Positions 1-9,140 of a DNA stretch of 64,000 nt are shown here, piece by piece; the first letter of the stretch is position 1; each line of letters opens with the position of its first letter. The notes beneath the pieces are model-generated. The model worked only from the letters and a program-made list of their open reading frames with translations. It was not told the origin of the DNA and ran no database searches. Location: positions 1 to 64,000 of the forward strand of contig CAMVDB010000003.1 in the NCBI GenBank assembly GCA_947166135.1, written 5' to 3'. The DNA comes from an uncultured Clostridia bacterium. GTDB taxonomy: Bacteria > Bacillota > Clostridia > Oscillospirales > Acutalibacteraceae. The translations under genes and the position numbers were made by a program.

Positions 1-172
<172 letters not shown>

Positions 173-301
173 CTACCGTATTCACGCAAATTCACGCAAG
201 GGGTGTCGAAATTTTTTTATGAAAGTTTACTAAAATTTCTCAACGTCTATAATGACAATTCACAAATCGGCGTTTTGGTGGCTATAAATGCTCAGTTTTG
301 C

Positions 302-329
302 TTGACTTTGATTGACTGAGTGGTATAAT
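302..329 (+). promoter_or_regulatory. Promoter of the fructose operon regulator
   Basis: TTGACT at 302-307 and TATAAT at 324-329 are separated by 16 bases, close to a vegetative consensus. Transcription would start near 336. This rules out the TTG at 312 as start of the downstream gene, because it lies inside the promoter, and supports the ATG at 351. Confidence 0.75.
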
Positions 330-350
330 TCAATCAAAGAGGTGAGTTCC

Positions 351-1100
351 ATGCTGACCGAGGAACGGTATCAACTGATATTACAGCTCCTCAACGACCG
401 AAACGCCGTGACGGTAGCTGAGCTCTCAGGGCTTATGCACATCTCCGAATCCACCATCCGCCGCGATCTGAACGCCCTTGCCGAGAAGGGAAAGCTGCGT
501 AAGGTGTTCGGCGGAGCGACCGCTCTGGAACAGAGCTCCGGCGTCTATGAGACCGGCGTCGCGAACCGTGCGCTCACGATGAGCGAGGAAAAGACCGCCA
601 TCGCCGAGTATGCCGCGACCCTGATCCACGACGACGACTTCGTCTATATTGACGCGGGCACGACGACGGCGCGGCTGATCGACTTCATTGAGAACCGCAG
701 AGCGACCTACGTCACCAACGGCATCCTCCACGGTCAGAAGCTGATCGCCAAGGGGCTGAACACCTACATGATCGGCGGCAAGATCAAGCCGCTGACCGAA
801 GCGGTGGTCGGCGCCGAGGGCATCCGAAGTCTTGAGGGGCTCAACTTCACCAAGGCGTTCATGGGTACCAACGGCATCGACGTCAAGGCGGGCTTTACCA
901 CCCCCGATATCGATGAGGCGCGCGTCAAGCATGCCGCCGTCAAGAACAGCTACATGACCTTTGTCGTAGCGGATCACACCAAGTTTTACCAGGTATGCGC
1001 CGCGACCTTCGCACCGTTAAAGATCGGATGCATCATCACCGATGCTTGTCCTGACAGCAGATACAGTAATATCACCATCGTCAAGGAGGTAAAGAAATGA
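351..1100 (+). CDS. fruR: DeoR-family transcriptional regulator of fructose use
   Basis: A 249-residue DeoR-family repressor. The N-terminus carries the family winged helix-turn-helix (MLTEERYQLILQLL followed by SESTIRRDLNAL), and the rest is the sugar-phosphate sensing domain with the DAGTTTARL phosphate-binding segment and a GGKIKPLTEAVVG stretch. In related operons the effector is fructose-1-phosphate, the product of FruA and substrate of FruK; this is family knowledge. The start at 351 follows an AGAGGTGAG ribosome site and a promoter at 302-329. The stop overlaps the fruK start (ATGA), so the two are translationally coupled. Confidence 0.88.
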   Translation: MLTEERYQLILQLLNDRNAVTVAELSGLMHISESTIRRDLNALAEKGKLRKVFGGATALEQSSGVYETGVANRALTMSEEKTAIAEYAATLIHDDDFVYIDAGTTTARLIDFIENRRATYVTNGILHGQKLIAKGLNTYMIGGKIKPLTEAVVGAEGIRSLEGLNFTKAFMGTNGIDVKAGFTTPDIDEARVKHAAVKNSYMTFVVADHTKFYQVCAATFAPLKIGCIITDACPDSRYSNITIVKEVKK

Positions 1101-1999
1101 TTTATACCGTGACCCTCAGTCCTTCGATCGACTACATCGTCCGCATGTCGAGCATGCGTACCAACGTGACCAACCGTACCGACAGCGAGGAATTCTACTA
1201 CGGCGGTAAGGGTATCAACGTCTCTCAGGTGCTCGCTGAGCTTGACCTCAACAGCACCGCCCTCGGCTTTGTCGCAGGCTTTACCGGCGACGCGATCGAG
1301 AAGGGTATCCGGAACAGCCGTATCCGCACGGAGTTCATCCGCCTGAAGGAAGGCTTCACCCGCATCAACATCAAGATCAAGTCCGGCGGCGAGACCGAGA
1401 TCAACGGACAGGGCCCCGATATCCCCGCTGAGGCGCTCGAAGAGCTGATGCAGAAGCTCGACCGTATCGTAGACGGCGATACGCTGGTGCTGGCGGGCAG
1501 CATCCCCAAGACCTGTCCCGACGATATCTATGAGCGTATGCTCGAGCGCGTCAAGGACAAGAAGATCATGATCGTGGTCGACGCGACCAAGCAGCTGCTG
1601 GTCAATTCGCTCTCCGCGCATCCCTTCCTCATCAAGCCCAACCGTCAGGAGCTCTCCGAGATCTTCCATGCGGAGGTTGAGAACGCTCAGGACGTTGAGA
1701 AATATGCCAGAAAGCTCCAGGAGATGGGCGCGAGAAACGTTATCGTCTCCCTCGGACGTCAGGGAGCCTTCCTCGTTGACGAGAACGGCGAGAGCCATAC
1801 CTGCGGTACGCTGAAGCAGCCGGTCATCAACACCGTCGGCGCGGGCGACAGCATGGTAGCGGGCTTCGTAGCAGGCTATCAGAAGACCGGCGACTACGGC
1901 TATGCCTTGAAGCTCGGTTCCGCCTGCGGCAACGCGACCTCCTTCCTCCCGGGCCTTGCGACAAGAGAGAAGATCGACGAGGTATTCGCTCAGCTGTAA
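1097..1999 (+). CDS. fruK: 1-phosphofructokinase
   Basis: A 300-residue PfkB-family sugar kinase that phosphorylates fructose-1-phosphate to fructose-1,6-bisphosphate, in the cytoplasm. Both family signatures are present: the N-terminal GGKGINVSQVL substrate-binding motif and the C-terminal NTVGAGDSMVAGF motif with the catalytic Asp and anion hole. Length is normal for the family. The start overlaps the fruR stop by four bases and has an AAGGAGG site just upstream. Its place between a DeoR regulator and a fructose EII supports fructose-1-phosphate over tagatose-6-phosphate as substrate. Confidence 0.92.
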   Translation: MIYTVTLSPSIDYIVRMSSMRTNVTNRTDSEEFYYGGKGINVSQVLAELDLNSTALGFVAGFTGDAIEKGIRNSRIRTEFIRLKEGFTRINIKIKSGGETEINGQGPDIPAEALEELMQKLDRIVDGDTLVLAGSIPKTCPDDIYERMLERVKDKKIMIVVDATKQLLVNSLSAHPFLIKPNRQELSEIFHAEVENAQDVEKYARKLQEMGARNVIVSLGRQGAFLVDENGESHTCGTLKQPVINTVGAGDSMVAGFVAGYQKTGDYGYALKLGSACGNATSFLPGLATREKIDEVFAQL

Positions 2000-2002
2000 C
2001 CC

Positions 2003-2094
2003 GTGAACGGAGAACGGTGAATGGAGAATGGCGGGCGTTTCCTCGCCGGAGACGGCTCCCCTCTGTCGCTTCGCGACACCTCCCCTTAGGGGAG
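2003..2094. repeat. Dispersed repeat sequences after fruK
   Basis: Directly after fruK comes a four-unit heptamer array (2003-2031, alternating ACGGAGA, ACGGTGA and ATGGAGA variants). It is followed by two small inverted repeats: TGTCGC/GCGACA (2064-2078) and CTCCCCT/AGGGGAG (2080-2094). The second could act as a weak terminator, although no clear T-run follows. Similar CTCCC/GGGAG palindromes occur in the 4520-4642 element, so these look like genome-wide interspersed repeats and not operon-specific signals. Confidence 0.7.
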
Positions 2095-2153
2095 ATCCCC
2101 CGCACCCGAATTCCTGACTCCTCATTCCTAACTATTTTACTTTGGTCATAATT

Positions 2154-2169
2154 GTTATCGTGAGATAAC
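2154..2169. promoter_or_regulatory. Palindromic operator candidate upstream of fruA
   Basis: A perfect inverted repeat GTTATC-GTGA-GATAAC lies 53 bases before the fruA start codon. Position and symmetry fit a repressor site, perhaps for the DeoR-type regulator encoded upstream. The binding protein is inferred, not shown. Confidence 0.45.
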
Positions 2170-2221
2170 GCTTTTGATATTGAAACGTAAATACTGAAAT
2201 CAAAATGAAAGGAGAGTATTT

Positions 2222-4171
2222 ATGCGTATTACTGATTTGTTGAAAGCGAACGCGATCAAGCTGAACGCGGCGCCTTCATCAAAGCAAGCGGCGATCGACC
2301 TGCTGGTTTCTCTGCACGATAAGGCGGGCAACCTCAAGGACGTTGCTGCTTACAAGGAGGGTATCCTCAAGCGCGAAGAGATGGGTACGACCGCGATCGG
2401 AATGGAGGTCGCTATCCCTCATGCGAAGAGCGAGGCCGTCAAGGCTCCGGCTCTCGCCGCTATCACCGTGCCGGACGGCGTTGACTATGAGTCTCCCGAC
2501 GGCGCACCCTGCAAGCTGATCTTCATGATCGCTGCTACTATGGACGGCGACGTCCATCTGGAGGTTCTCGCTCGCCTGATGCAGATGCTCATGCACGAGG
2601 ACTTCACCGCAAAGCTCAAGGCTGCAAAGACTCCTCAGGAGTTCCTTGCCATCATCGACAAGCAGGAGGCTGCGCAGTTCCCCGAGGAAGCTGCTGCTCC
2701 CGCTCCCGCTCCCAAGAAGGACGGCTATCAGGTACTCGCCGTCACCGCTTGCCCCACCGGTATCGCTCATACCTACATGGCTGCTGAAGCGCTGCAGAAG
2801 GCAGGCGACGAGATGGGTATCTCCATCAAGGTCGAGACCAACGGCTCCGGCGGCGCGAAGAACGTGCTGACCGCTGCTGAGATCGCAGCCTGCGACGGTA
2901 TCATCATCGCGGCTGACAAGAGCGTTGAGACCGCTCGCTTCGACGGTAAGCCCGTCTACTCCACCAAGGTTGCCGACGGCATCCATAAGCCCAAGGAGCT
3001 CATCAACAAGATCGTCAACAAGGAAGTCCCCGTATTCCACAGCGACAAGAAGGTCGAGGGCGGCTCCGGCTCGGTCGGTAATGAAAGCTTCGGCAGAAAG
3101 CTTTATAAGCACCTGATGAACGGTGTTTCCCACATGCTCCCGTTCGTTGTCGCGGGCGGTATCTTCATCGCAATCGCGTTCCTGATCGACGCCCTTTCCG
3201 GCGCTCCCCAGGACGGCAACTTCGGTTCGGTCACTCCCGTAGCGGCTTGGTTCAAGACGATCGGCGGCGTGGCGTTCGGCTTCATGCTCCCGATCCTCGC
3301 CGGCTTCATCGGTCGGTCTATCGCTGACCGTCCCGGTCTGCTCGTCGGTTTCGTCGGCGGTTCGCTGGCGGCTACCGGCTCTACCTTCGCTGCTCCCGGC
3401 GGCGACGGCGCTGCCGTATCCGGCTTCTTAGGCGCTCTGCTCGCCGGCTTCCTCGCCGGTTGGCTGATGAAGATGGTCGAGAAGATCTGCGATCATCTGC
3501 CGCATGCGCTTGAAGGCATCAAGCCCGTTCTGATCTACCCGCTCGTGGGTCTGGGCATGGTTGCCGTTATGATGTGCGCTGTCAACCCGATCGTCGGCTG
3601 GCTCAACGGCAAGCTGACCGAGGGCGTATCCGCTATGGCTCAGAATCCTGCTCTGATCGTTCCCGCCTGCGCACTGCTCGCCGGCATGATGGCGATCGAT
3701 ATGGGCGGTCCCTTCAACAAGGCTGCTTACGTTACCGCTACCGGCCTGCTGGCGTCCGGCGTCATGGGCTCCAACGAAGGCCCCTTCATGATCATGGCTG
3801 CTGTTATGATCGGCGGTATGGTTCCTCCGCTCGCGATCGCTCTGTCTACCACTATCTTCCGCAAGAAGTGGACTGCTGAAGAGAGAAAGAACGGCCCCGT
3901 CAACTTCATCATGGGTCTGTCGTTCATCACTGAGGGCGCGATTCCTTACGCTGCGGGTCATCCGTGGCCGGTCATCCCCGCTTGTATCGTAGGCTCCGCT
4001 GTTGCGGGTGCTCTGTCCGCTCTGTTCGGCTGCACCCTGATGGCTCCTCACGGCGGTATCTTCGTACTGCCCACCATCGGCAAGCCCCTCATGTACTTCC
4101 TCGCACTGGTCATCGGCGCTGTTGTCGGTTGTCTGGTTCTCTCCGTATTCAAGAAGAAGGTTGAGGAATAA
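2222..4171 (+). CDS. fruA: Fructose-specific PTS enzyme IIABC
   Basis: A 649-residue fused fructose permease in the order IIA-IIB-IIC. The IIA domain (about 1-150) has the phospho-acceptor His67 in VAIPHAKSE. An Ala/Pro linker (about 155-165) leads to IIB (about 167-265) with the phospho-cysteine Cys177 in TACPTGIAHTYMAAEAL. The IIC membrane domain (about 295-645) has roughly nine hydrophobic segments. The protein imports fructose and delivers fructose-1-phosphate to FruK. Start: ATG after AAAGGAGAG. HPr and enzyme I follow, so the whole phosphorelay is encoded locally. Fused IIABC order is standard for Firmicutes fructose systems. Confidence 0.93.
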   Translation: MRITDLLKANAIKLNAAPSSKQAAIDLLVSLHDKAGNLKDVAAYKEGILKREEMGTTAIGMEVAIPHAKSEAVKAPALAAITVPDGVDYESPDGAPCKLIFMIAATMDGDVHLEVLARLMQMLMHEDFTAKLKAAKTPQEFLAIIDKQEAAQFPEEAAAPAPAPKKDGYQVLAVTACPTGIAHTYMAAEALQKAGDEMGISIKVETNGSGGAKNVLTAAEIAACDGIIIAADKSVETARFDGKPVYSTKVADGIHKPKELINKIVNKEVPVFHSDKKVEGGSGSVGNESFGRKLYKHLMNGVSHMLPFVVAGGIFIAIAFLIDALSGAPQDGNFGSVTPVAAWFKTIGGVAFGFMLPILAGFIGRSIADRPGLLVGFVGGSLAATGSTFAAPGGDGAAVSGFLGALLAGFLAGWLMKMVEKICDHLPHALEGIKPVLIYPLVGLGMVAVMMCAVNPIVGWLNGKLTEGVSAMAQNPALIVPACALLAGMMAIDMGGPFNKAAYVTATGLLASGVMGSNEGPFMIMAAVMIGGMVPPLAIALSTTIFRKKWTAEERKNGPVNFIMGLSFITEGAIPYAAGHPWPVIPACIVGSAVAGALSALFGCTLMAPHGGIFVLPTIGKPLMYFLALVIGAVVGCLVLSVFKKKVEE

Positions 4172-4245
4172 TCTGTAAATAAGTATCCAAGGCGTGGGGA
4201 GGGCGACCTCCCCATGCTAAGCAAACGTTAAAGGAGAAATGCAAT

Positions 4246-4509
4246 ATGGTATCGAAAAAAGTAACGATCGTTAACGCGCAGGGCTTCCACATGCGCCCCG
4301 CTTCCACCTTTGCCAACGCGCTGGCGAAGTACGCCTGCGACGTGACCCTGAAGGTCAACGGTAAGGACGTCAACGCGAAGTCCCTGATGAACATCATCGC
4401 TGCCTGCATCAAGTGCGGCAACGAGGTTGAGGTCGTCTGCAGCGGCGCCGACGAAGAGGCGGCTCTGGCTGAGGCTACCGCAATGATCGAGAGCGGCTTC
4501 GGCGAATAA
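4246..4509 (+). CDS. ptsH: Phosphocarrier protein HPr
   Basis: An 87-residue HPr that carries phosphate from enzyme I to the IIA domains. His15 sits in the active-site motif GFHMRPAS, and Ser46 (NAKSLMNI) is at the position where HPr kinase acts in Firmicutes, so a catabolite-repression role is possible. Length and both sites are canonical. It follows fruA by 75 bases with an AAAGGAG site and precedes ptsI, separated from it by an inserted repeat element (4520-4642). Confidence 0.95.
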   Translation: MVSKKVTIVNAQGFHMRPASTFANALAKYACDVTLKVNGKDVNAKSLMNIIAACIKCGNEVEVVCSGADEEAALAEATAMIESGFGE

Positions 4510-4519
4510 AAAAACTGAC

Positions 4520-4642
4520 TGTCATTGCGAGCTCAAAGCCTCCCTTTCCTAAGGGAGGTGCTCCGAAAGGGGCGGAGGGTTGTCGTGGTATTCCCGCTGT
4601 TGTGCCGGTTATGAACCACGTTCTTTTGAGTTTGCAATGACA
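4520..4642. repeat. MITE-like palindromic element between ptsH and ptsI
   Basis: The segment is bounded by imperfect terminal inverted repeats of about 19 bases: TGTCATTGCGAGCTCAAAG at 4520-4538 pairs with 4624-4642 with three mismatches. Inside are a CCTCCC/GGGAGG hairpin and a GC-rich stretch. No open frame is present. The same TGTCATTGCGAG start recurs at 12569, so this is a dispersed family. The element lies between two genes expected to be co-transcribed, so it probably forms a hairpin in the mRNA and could alter the HPr to enzyme I ratio. Confidence 0.75.
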
Positions 4643-4669
4643 TTGTTTCTATTTAAGAGGTGATTACTT

Positions 4670-6370
4670 ATGATGAAAGGATTAGGCGCTTCCGAAGGCT
4701 ACGGCATCGGCAGAGTGATGCTGATTGTCGACCGCGAGCTCACATATACCCCCCGTGAGGTCGCCGATATCGACGCGGAGCTCGAGCGTTTTCACGGCGC
4801 AGTCGAGACCTTTACCGCGAATACCTTTGAGCAGGCGGACGCGGTACGCAAGTCGACCGGCGATAAGGAAGCAGAGATTTTAGAGGGTCATATCGCGATC
4901 ATCAGCGACCCCTTCATGAAAGGCGAAATCGAGAATCTGATCAAGGCTCACCAGTGCGCCGAGGCGGCTGTGGAGCAGATCTGTCAGATGTTTATAGATA
5001 TGTTCACCGCGACCGGCGACGAGCTGACCATGCAGCGTGCCGCCGACGTCAAGGATATCCGCGACAGCCTGCTTGGTATTCTCTTAGGCGTACAGGAGGT
5101 CAAGATCAGCGACGCACCCGCCGGCACCGTTTTGGTCGTCCACGAGCTGACTCCCTCCATGACCGCGGGCATCAAGAAGGATAATATCGTCGGTATCATC
5201 ACCGAGACCGGCTCCCAGACCTCCCACTCCGCGATCTTAGCGCGCGCGATGGAGATCCCCGCGGTACTGAGCGTTCCGAACGCGCTGTCACAGCTGAGCT
5301 CCGGCGAACAGATCATCGTCGACGGCAACAACGGCGACGTCATCACCGCTCCGTCACAGGAGCAGGTCGACGAGTATACCGCGAAGCGCGACACCTACCT
5401 GCGTGAGAAGCGTGAGCTCGAGATGTTCAGAGGCAAGCCCACCGTCTCCGCCTCGGGCGAAGAGTATGAGCTGTGCTGCAATATCGGTACGCCTAAGGAC
5501 GCCGCGAAGGCGATGGAGAAGGACGGCGAGGGCGTAGGTCTCTTCCGTACCGAGTTCCTGTTCATGGATCGTACCTCCCTGCCCACCGAGGACGAGCAGT
5601 TCGAGGCGTACAAGACTGCCGCTGTCGTCTTAAAGGGCAAGCCCCTCATCATCCGTACGCTGGATATCGGCGGCGACAAGGAGATCCCGTATCTCGGCCT
5701 TGAGAAGGAGGAGAACCCCTTCATGGGCTTCCGCGCGATCCGCTACTGCCTGCAGAACCGCGATATGTTCAAGTCGCAGATCAAGGCGATCCTGCGCGCG
5801 TCCGCGTTTGGCGACGTTCGCATCATGTTCCCGCTGATCACCGCGGTCGAGGAGCTCCGCGCCGGTAAAGCGCTGGTAGAGGAAGCAAAGTCCGACCTGC
5901 GTGCTTCGGGTATCGCGTTCAATGAGAACATCCCCGTCGGCGTGATGACCGAGACCTCCGCCTCCGGCGTGATCGCCGACCTGCTGGCGAAGGAAGCGGA
6001 CTTCTTCTCGATCGGCACCAACGACTTGACCGGCTACACGATGGCTTGCGACCGCGGCAACTCCAACGTCGGCTATCTGTACTCTCCGTTCCAGCCGTCC
6101 GTCCTCAGACTGATCAAGAGCATCATCGAGAACGGCGTGCACGCCGGTATCCCCGTCGGTATGTGCGGCGAGGCTGCCGCCAACCCCATGATGATCCCGC
6201 TCCTGATGAGCTTCGGGCTGACCGAGTTCTCCGTCTCTGCGGTATCCGTCCTCAAGGTGCGTAAGAATATCGCCAAGTGGACGAAGGCTGAGGCTGATAA
6301 GGTCGCCGAAAAAGTCATGGCGATGACCACCGAGAAGGAGATCACCGACTATCTGAAATCCGTTATCTGA
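4670..6370 (+). CDS. ptsI: PTS enzyme I (phosphoenolpyruvate-protein phosphotransferase)
   Basis: A 566-residue enzyme I that transfers phosphate from phosphoenolpyruvate to HPr. The N-terminal half contains the phospho-histidine segment TGSQTSHSAILARAMEIP (about His186). The C-terminal PEP-binding barrel has the RTLDIGGDKE, GFRAIRYCL and FFSIGTNDLTGYTMACDR signatures and the VGMCGEAA active-site cysteine. Length is normal. The start follows AGAGGTGA; the second ATG (4673) is equally possible. A terminator at 6414-6448 ends the fructose/PTS locus. Confidence 0.95.
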   Translation: MMKGLGASEGYGIGRVMLIVDRELTYTPREVADIDAELERFHGAVETFTANTFEQADAVRKSTGDKEAEILEGHIAIISDPFMKGEIENLIKAHQCAEAAVEQICQMFIDMFTATGDELTMQRAADVKDIRDSLLGILLGVQEVKISDAPAGTVLVVHELTPSMTAGIKKDNIVGIITETGSQTSHSAILARAMEIPAVLSVPNALSQLSSGEQIIVDGNNGDVITAPSQEQVDEYTAKRDTYLREKRELEMFRGKPTVSASGEEYELCCNIGTPKDAAKAMEKDGEGVGLFRTEFLFMDRTSLPTEDEQFEAYKTAAVVLKGKPLIIRTLDIGGDKEIPYLGLEKEENPFMGFRAIRYCLQNRDMFKSQIKAILRASAFGDVRIMFPLITAVEELRAGKALVEEAKSDLRASGIAFNENIPVGVMTETSASGVIADLLAKEADFFSIGTNDLTGYTMACDRGNSNVGYLYSPFQPSVLRLIKSIIENGVHAGIPVGMCGEAAANPMMIPLLMSFGLTEFSVSAVSVLKVRKNIAKWTKAEADKVAEKVMAMTTEKEITDYLKSVI

Positions 6371-6413
6371 TCATCCGTGAGCAACGTTGATAACGGTTCA
6401 TAAACGACATAAC

Positions 6414-6448
6414 AATAAGGGTGCGGAGTTTTTCGCGCCCTTATTTTT
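6414..6448 (+). terminator. Rho-independent terminator after ptsI
   Basis: An AATAAGGG/CCCTTATT stem, extended by GCG/CGC, is followed by a run of T. It sits 44 bases after the ptsI stop. Confidence 0.85.
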
Positions 6449-6495
6449 GCACAAAAAACTATGTCAGAATTTGTGTAAATCTCACAATGTAACGA

Positions 6496-6524
6496 TAGAC
6501 ATTTTTCGATGAATGTTTTATACT
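6496..6524 (+). promoter_or_regulatory. Promoter of the BMP-domain operon
   Basis: TAGACA (6496-6501) and TATACT (6519-6524) are 17 bases apart. The gap to the next start codon is about 55 bases. Confidence 0.6.
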
Positions 6525-6583
6525 TTAGGTGTCACATAATATGTGTGACTCATCAATAACATTCAGAAAAAGAGGTTTTATAT

Positions 6584-8545
6584 ATGGCAGAAAGCTATTA
6601 TAAGGACGCGCTGAAGCTGGGACAGAAGGAAGTCCAGTCCTGCAAGGCGAACGGCGTCAGCCCCTATCTGCCGGCGCTTGACGACATTATTCCCGAGGAT
6701 CAGAACACCTCTATGGTCAGTCTCGGCCTCGTGCATATCCCATTAAAGCAGATCGTCGGCACCAAGACCGCCGGCCGTGCCACCTCCTTCGCGGCGAATT
6801 TCATGCCGATACTCGAGGAGAATACCGAGTTCGCCGTCAAATGGCAGCACCTCAGCGAAGCGCATATCGAAGAGGGTATCCATGACCCGATCAAGGCGTT
6901 CGAGTACATGAACCGCTTCTATGTCCAGGAGGGCAACAAGCGCGTCAGCGTGCTCAAATTCTTCAACGCCGATTTCATCGAGGGCGAGGTCACCCGTATC
7001 CTGCCCGAGCGCGACGGCAGCGACCATATCGAGATGTACTACGAGTTCCTCACCTTCTATAAATATACCAAGATCAACTTTGTCGAGTTCTCTAAGCGCG
7101 GCTGCTACACCGAGCTGCTCACCGCGCTCGGCAAGGAGCTCAGCGAGGAATGGAGCGTTGACGATCAGCGCACCTTTGTCGCGGCTTACAGCAAGTTTGA
7201 GAAGGCATACAAGCTCAGCGGCGGCGATAAGCTGCAGTCCACCATCGGCGACGCCCTGCTCGGTTATCTGCAGGTCTACAGCTACGACGAGTTGATCGCC
7301 GAGGACGTCGAAGATATACGGAAGAAGCTCAAGAAGATGTGGGAGGACGTCCGGCTCAAGGATGCCGAAGAGCCCATCGAGCTCAAGACCGAGCCTCCCG
7401 TCGATAAGCCGCAGGGTCTGATCTCGCGTATCGTGTCGAACGTCGTTGAGAAGTCCCTGCAGGTCGGCTTTGTCTATGACGGCACGCCCGCGCGCTCCGG
7501 CTGGGTGCATGAGCACGAGGAGGGCAGGATCTATGTGCAGGAGAAGTTCGAGGACAAGATCGATACCGTGACCTACCCGAACGCCCTCTCGGACGACCCC
7601 TATCAGGTGATCCTGCAGGCGATCGAGGACGGCTGTAACGTGATCTTCACTACCTCTCCGCGCCTGATCCAGGCGAGCGTACGCGCCGCCGTGGAGCATC
7701 CCGAGGTCATCATCCTCAACTGCTCCCTGAACCTCAGCCACCGCTATATCATGACCTACTATACCCGTATGTATGAGGCGAAGTTCATCCTCGGCGCGGT
7801 TGCCGGCTCGCTGTCCGACAGCGGTAAGCTCGGCTACGTCTGCGACTACCCGATCTACGGTCAGATCGCGGGCATCAATGCCTTTGCCTTAGGCGCTCAG
7901 ATGACCAATCCCCGCGCCCGGGTCTACCTCGAATGGTCGTCCGTCAAGGGCGCCGAGGGCGCCGCGAAGGCGCTGGCGGAGCAGGGCGTACACTTCATCT
8001 CGTCGCAGGATACCTCCCGCTTCCTTGCTGACGACCGCGAGACCTACGGTCTGTCCTTTGTTATGGATAACAAGAGCGAGCCGTTGATGCACTCCGTCTG
8101 GTGCTGGGGCAGGTACTACGAGGAGATCATCACCCGTATCCTCGACAAGAGCCTGCAGACGGCGTACAGCAAGTCCGATAAGGCGCTCAACTACTACTGG
8201 GGCATCTCCGAGGGTGTTGTCGACGTATGGTATTCCGACAAGCTCGCGCTCTCGACCCGCCGACTGGTCGACTTCCTCAAGGAGAGCATCAAGCAGAATA
8301 TCTGTATCCCGTTCCTGACTCCGCTGATCACCCAGAGCGGCGAGGTCATCGGCGAGGGACAGAAGTCGCTGACCCTCGACCAGATCATCAACATGGATTA
8401 CCTCGCTTCGAACGTCATCGGCGAGATCCCGAAGTATAACGACCTCAACGATATGGGCAAGGCGACCGTCACCACCGCCGGTATCGAGAAGGCGCAGAAC
8501 GACCCTGAGCAGGAGGCGGAGAAGAAAGCCGAAGAGGAGATATGA
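6584..8545 (+). CDS. Cytoplasmic BMP-domain (PnrA/Med-like) protein with ParB-like N-terminus
   Basis: A 653-residue protein. From about residue 290 (VGFVYDGTPARSGW) to about 610 it matches the BMP/PnrA-type periplasmic-binding fold used for nucleosides or as the Med regulator. There is no signal peptide, lipobox or membrane segment, so it is probably cytoplasmic and not a transporter component. Residues about 35-125 (IPLKQIVGTKTAGRA, then FYVQEGNKRVSVLKFF) resemble a ParB/sulfiredoxin-type domain; that match is by eye. The C-terminal 20 residues are Glu/Lys-rich. It has its own promoter, and its stop overlaps the start of the phosphoesterase gene (ATGA), implying coupled expression. The ligand is unknown. 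Confidence 0.72.
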   Translation: MAESYYKDALKLGQKEVQSCKANGVSPYLPALDDIIPEDQNTSMVSLGLVHIPLKQIVGTKTAGRATSFAANFMPILEENTEFAVKWQHLSEAHIEEGIHDPIKAFEYMNRFYVQEGNKRVSVLKFFNADFIEGEVTRILPERDGSDHIEMYYEFLTFYKYTKINFVEFSKRGCYTELLTALGKELSEEWSVDDQRTFVAAYSKFEKAYKLSGGDKLQSTIGDALLGYLQVYSYDELIAEDVEDIRKKLKKMWEDVRLKDAEEPIELKTEPPVDKPQGLISRIVSNVVEKSLQVGFVYDGTPARSGWVHEHEEGRIYVQEKFEDKIDTVTYPNALSDDPYQVILQAIEDGCNVIFTTSPRLIQASVRAAVEHPEVIILNCSLNLSHRYIMTYYTRMYEAKFILGAVAGSLSDSGKLGYVCDYPIYGQIAGINAFALGAQMTNPRARVYLEWSSVKGAEGAAKALAEQGVHFISSQDTSRFLADDRETYGLSFVMDNKSEPLMHSVWCWGRYYEEIITRILDKSLQTAYSKSDKALNYYWGISEGVVDVWYSDKLALSTRRLVDFLKESIKQNICIPFLTPLITQSGEVIGEGQKSLTLDQIINMDYLASNVIGEIPKYNDLNDMGKATVTTAGIEKAQNDPEQEAEKKAEEEI

Positions 8546-9129
8546 GGATCCTCGCAGTAGCGGATAAGGAATCCGCGGCGCTCTACGACCACTACCGTCC
8601 CGGTAAGCTCGACGGCTTCGACCTGATACTGGGCTGCGGCGACCTCAGCGAAGGGTATCTGGAGTTTCTGATGACCCTTGCCGACTGTCCGCTGGTGTAT
8701 GTCCACGGCAATCATGACGAGAACCATAAGAAGGTACCGCTGGGGTGTATCTGTGCGGACGATAAGGTGGTAGAGGTCGCGGGTCTGCGGATCCTGGGAC
8801 TCGGCGGCTCGATGAAGTACCGCGACGGAAAGTATATGTACTCGGAGCGTCGGATGCGCCTGCGTATCTTGCGCAGAAGGTTCAGCATCATGCGCCACGG
8901 CGGGATCGACGTGCTCCTGACTCATGCGCCTGCCAGAGGGCTGAACGACCTCGAGGATCTCCCTCACAGGGGCTTTCAGTGCTTTCATAAGCTGTTGAAG
9001 AAGTACAAGCCCGCGCTCTTTGTGCACGGTCACGTCCACCGCGAGTACGACCACAATATCCCGCAGCGTATCATCCACGACGGCACGCTGGTAGTGAACG
9101 CCTTCGGCTACGCGGTCATCGAAATATAA
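8542..9129 (+). CDS. Calcineurin-like metallophosphoesterase
   Basis: A 195-residue metallophosphoesterase with the family motifs GCGDLS, YVHGNHDE, THAPARG and VHGHVHREYD, which bind the two-metal centre. The first family motif, usually DxH, reads ADKES here, so one metal ligand may be replaced; activity could still be retained. No signal peptide is present. It overlaps the preceding BMP-domain gene by four bases, so the two proteins probably act together. Substrate unknown: related proteins cleave cyclic nucleotides, nucleotides or phosphodiesters. Confidence 0.82.
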   Translation: MRILAVADKESAALYDHYRPGKLDGFDLILGCGDLSEGYLEFLMTLADCPLVYVHGNHDENHKKVPLGCICADDKVVEVAGLRILGLGGSMKYRDGKYMYSERRMRLRILRRRFSIMRHGGIDVLLTHAPARGLNDLEDLPHRGFQCFHKLLKKYKPALFVHGHVHREYDHNIPQRIIHDGTLVVNAFGYAVIEI

Positions 9130-9140
9130 TTCTTACATAG

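Noticed and set aside
312-350. TTG start for the DeoR regulator
   Set aside because: It lies between the -35 and -10 boxes of the promoter, so it cannot be in the transcript.
986-2125. Minus-strand open frame of 379 codons over fruK
   Set aside because: Antisense to a clear PfkB kinase; no ribosome site and no recognisable domain.
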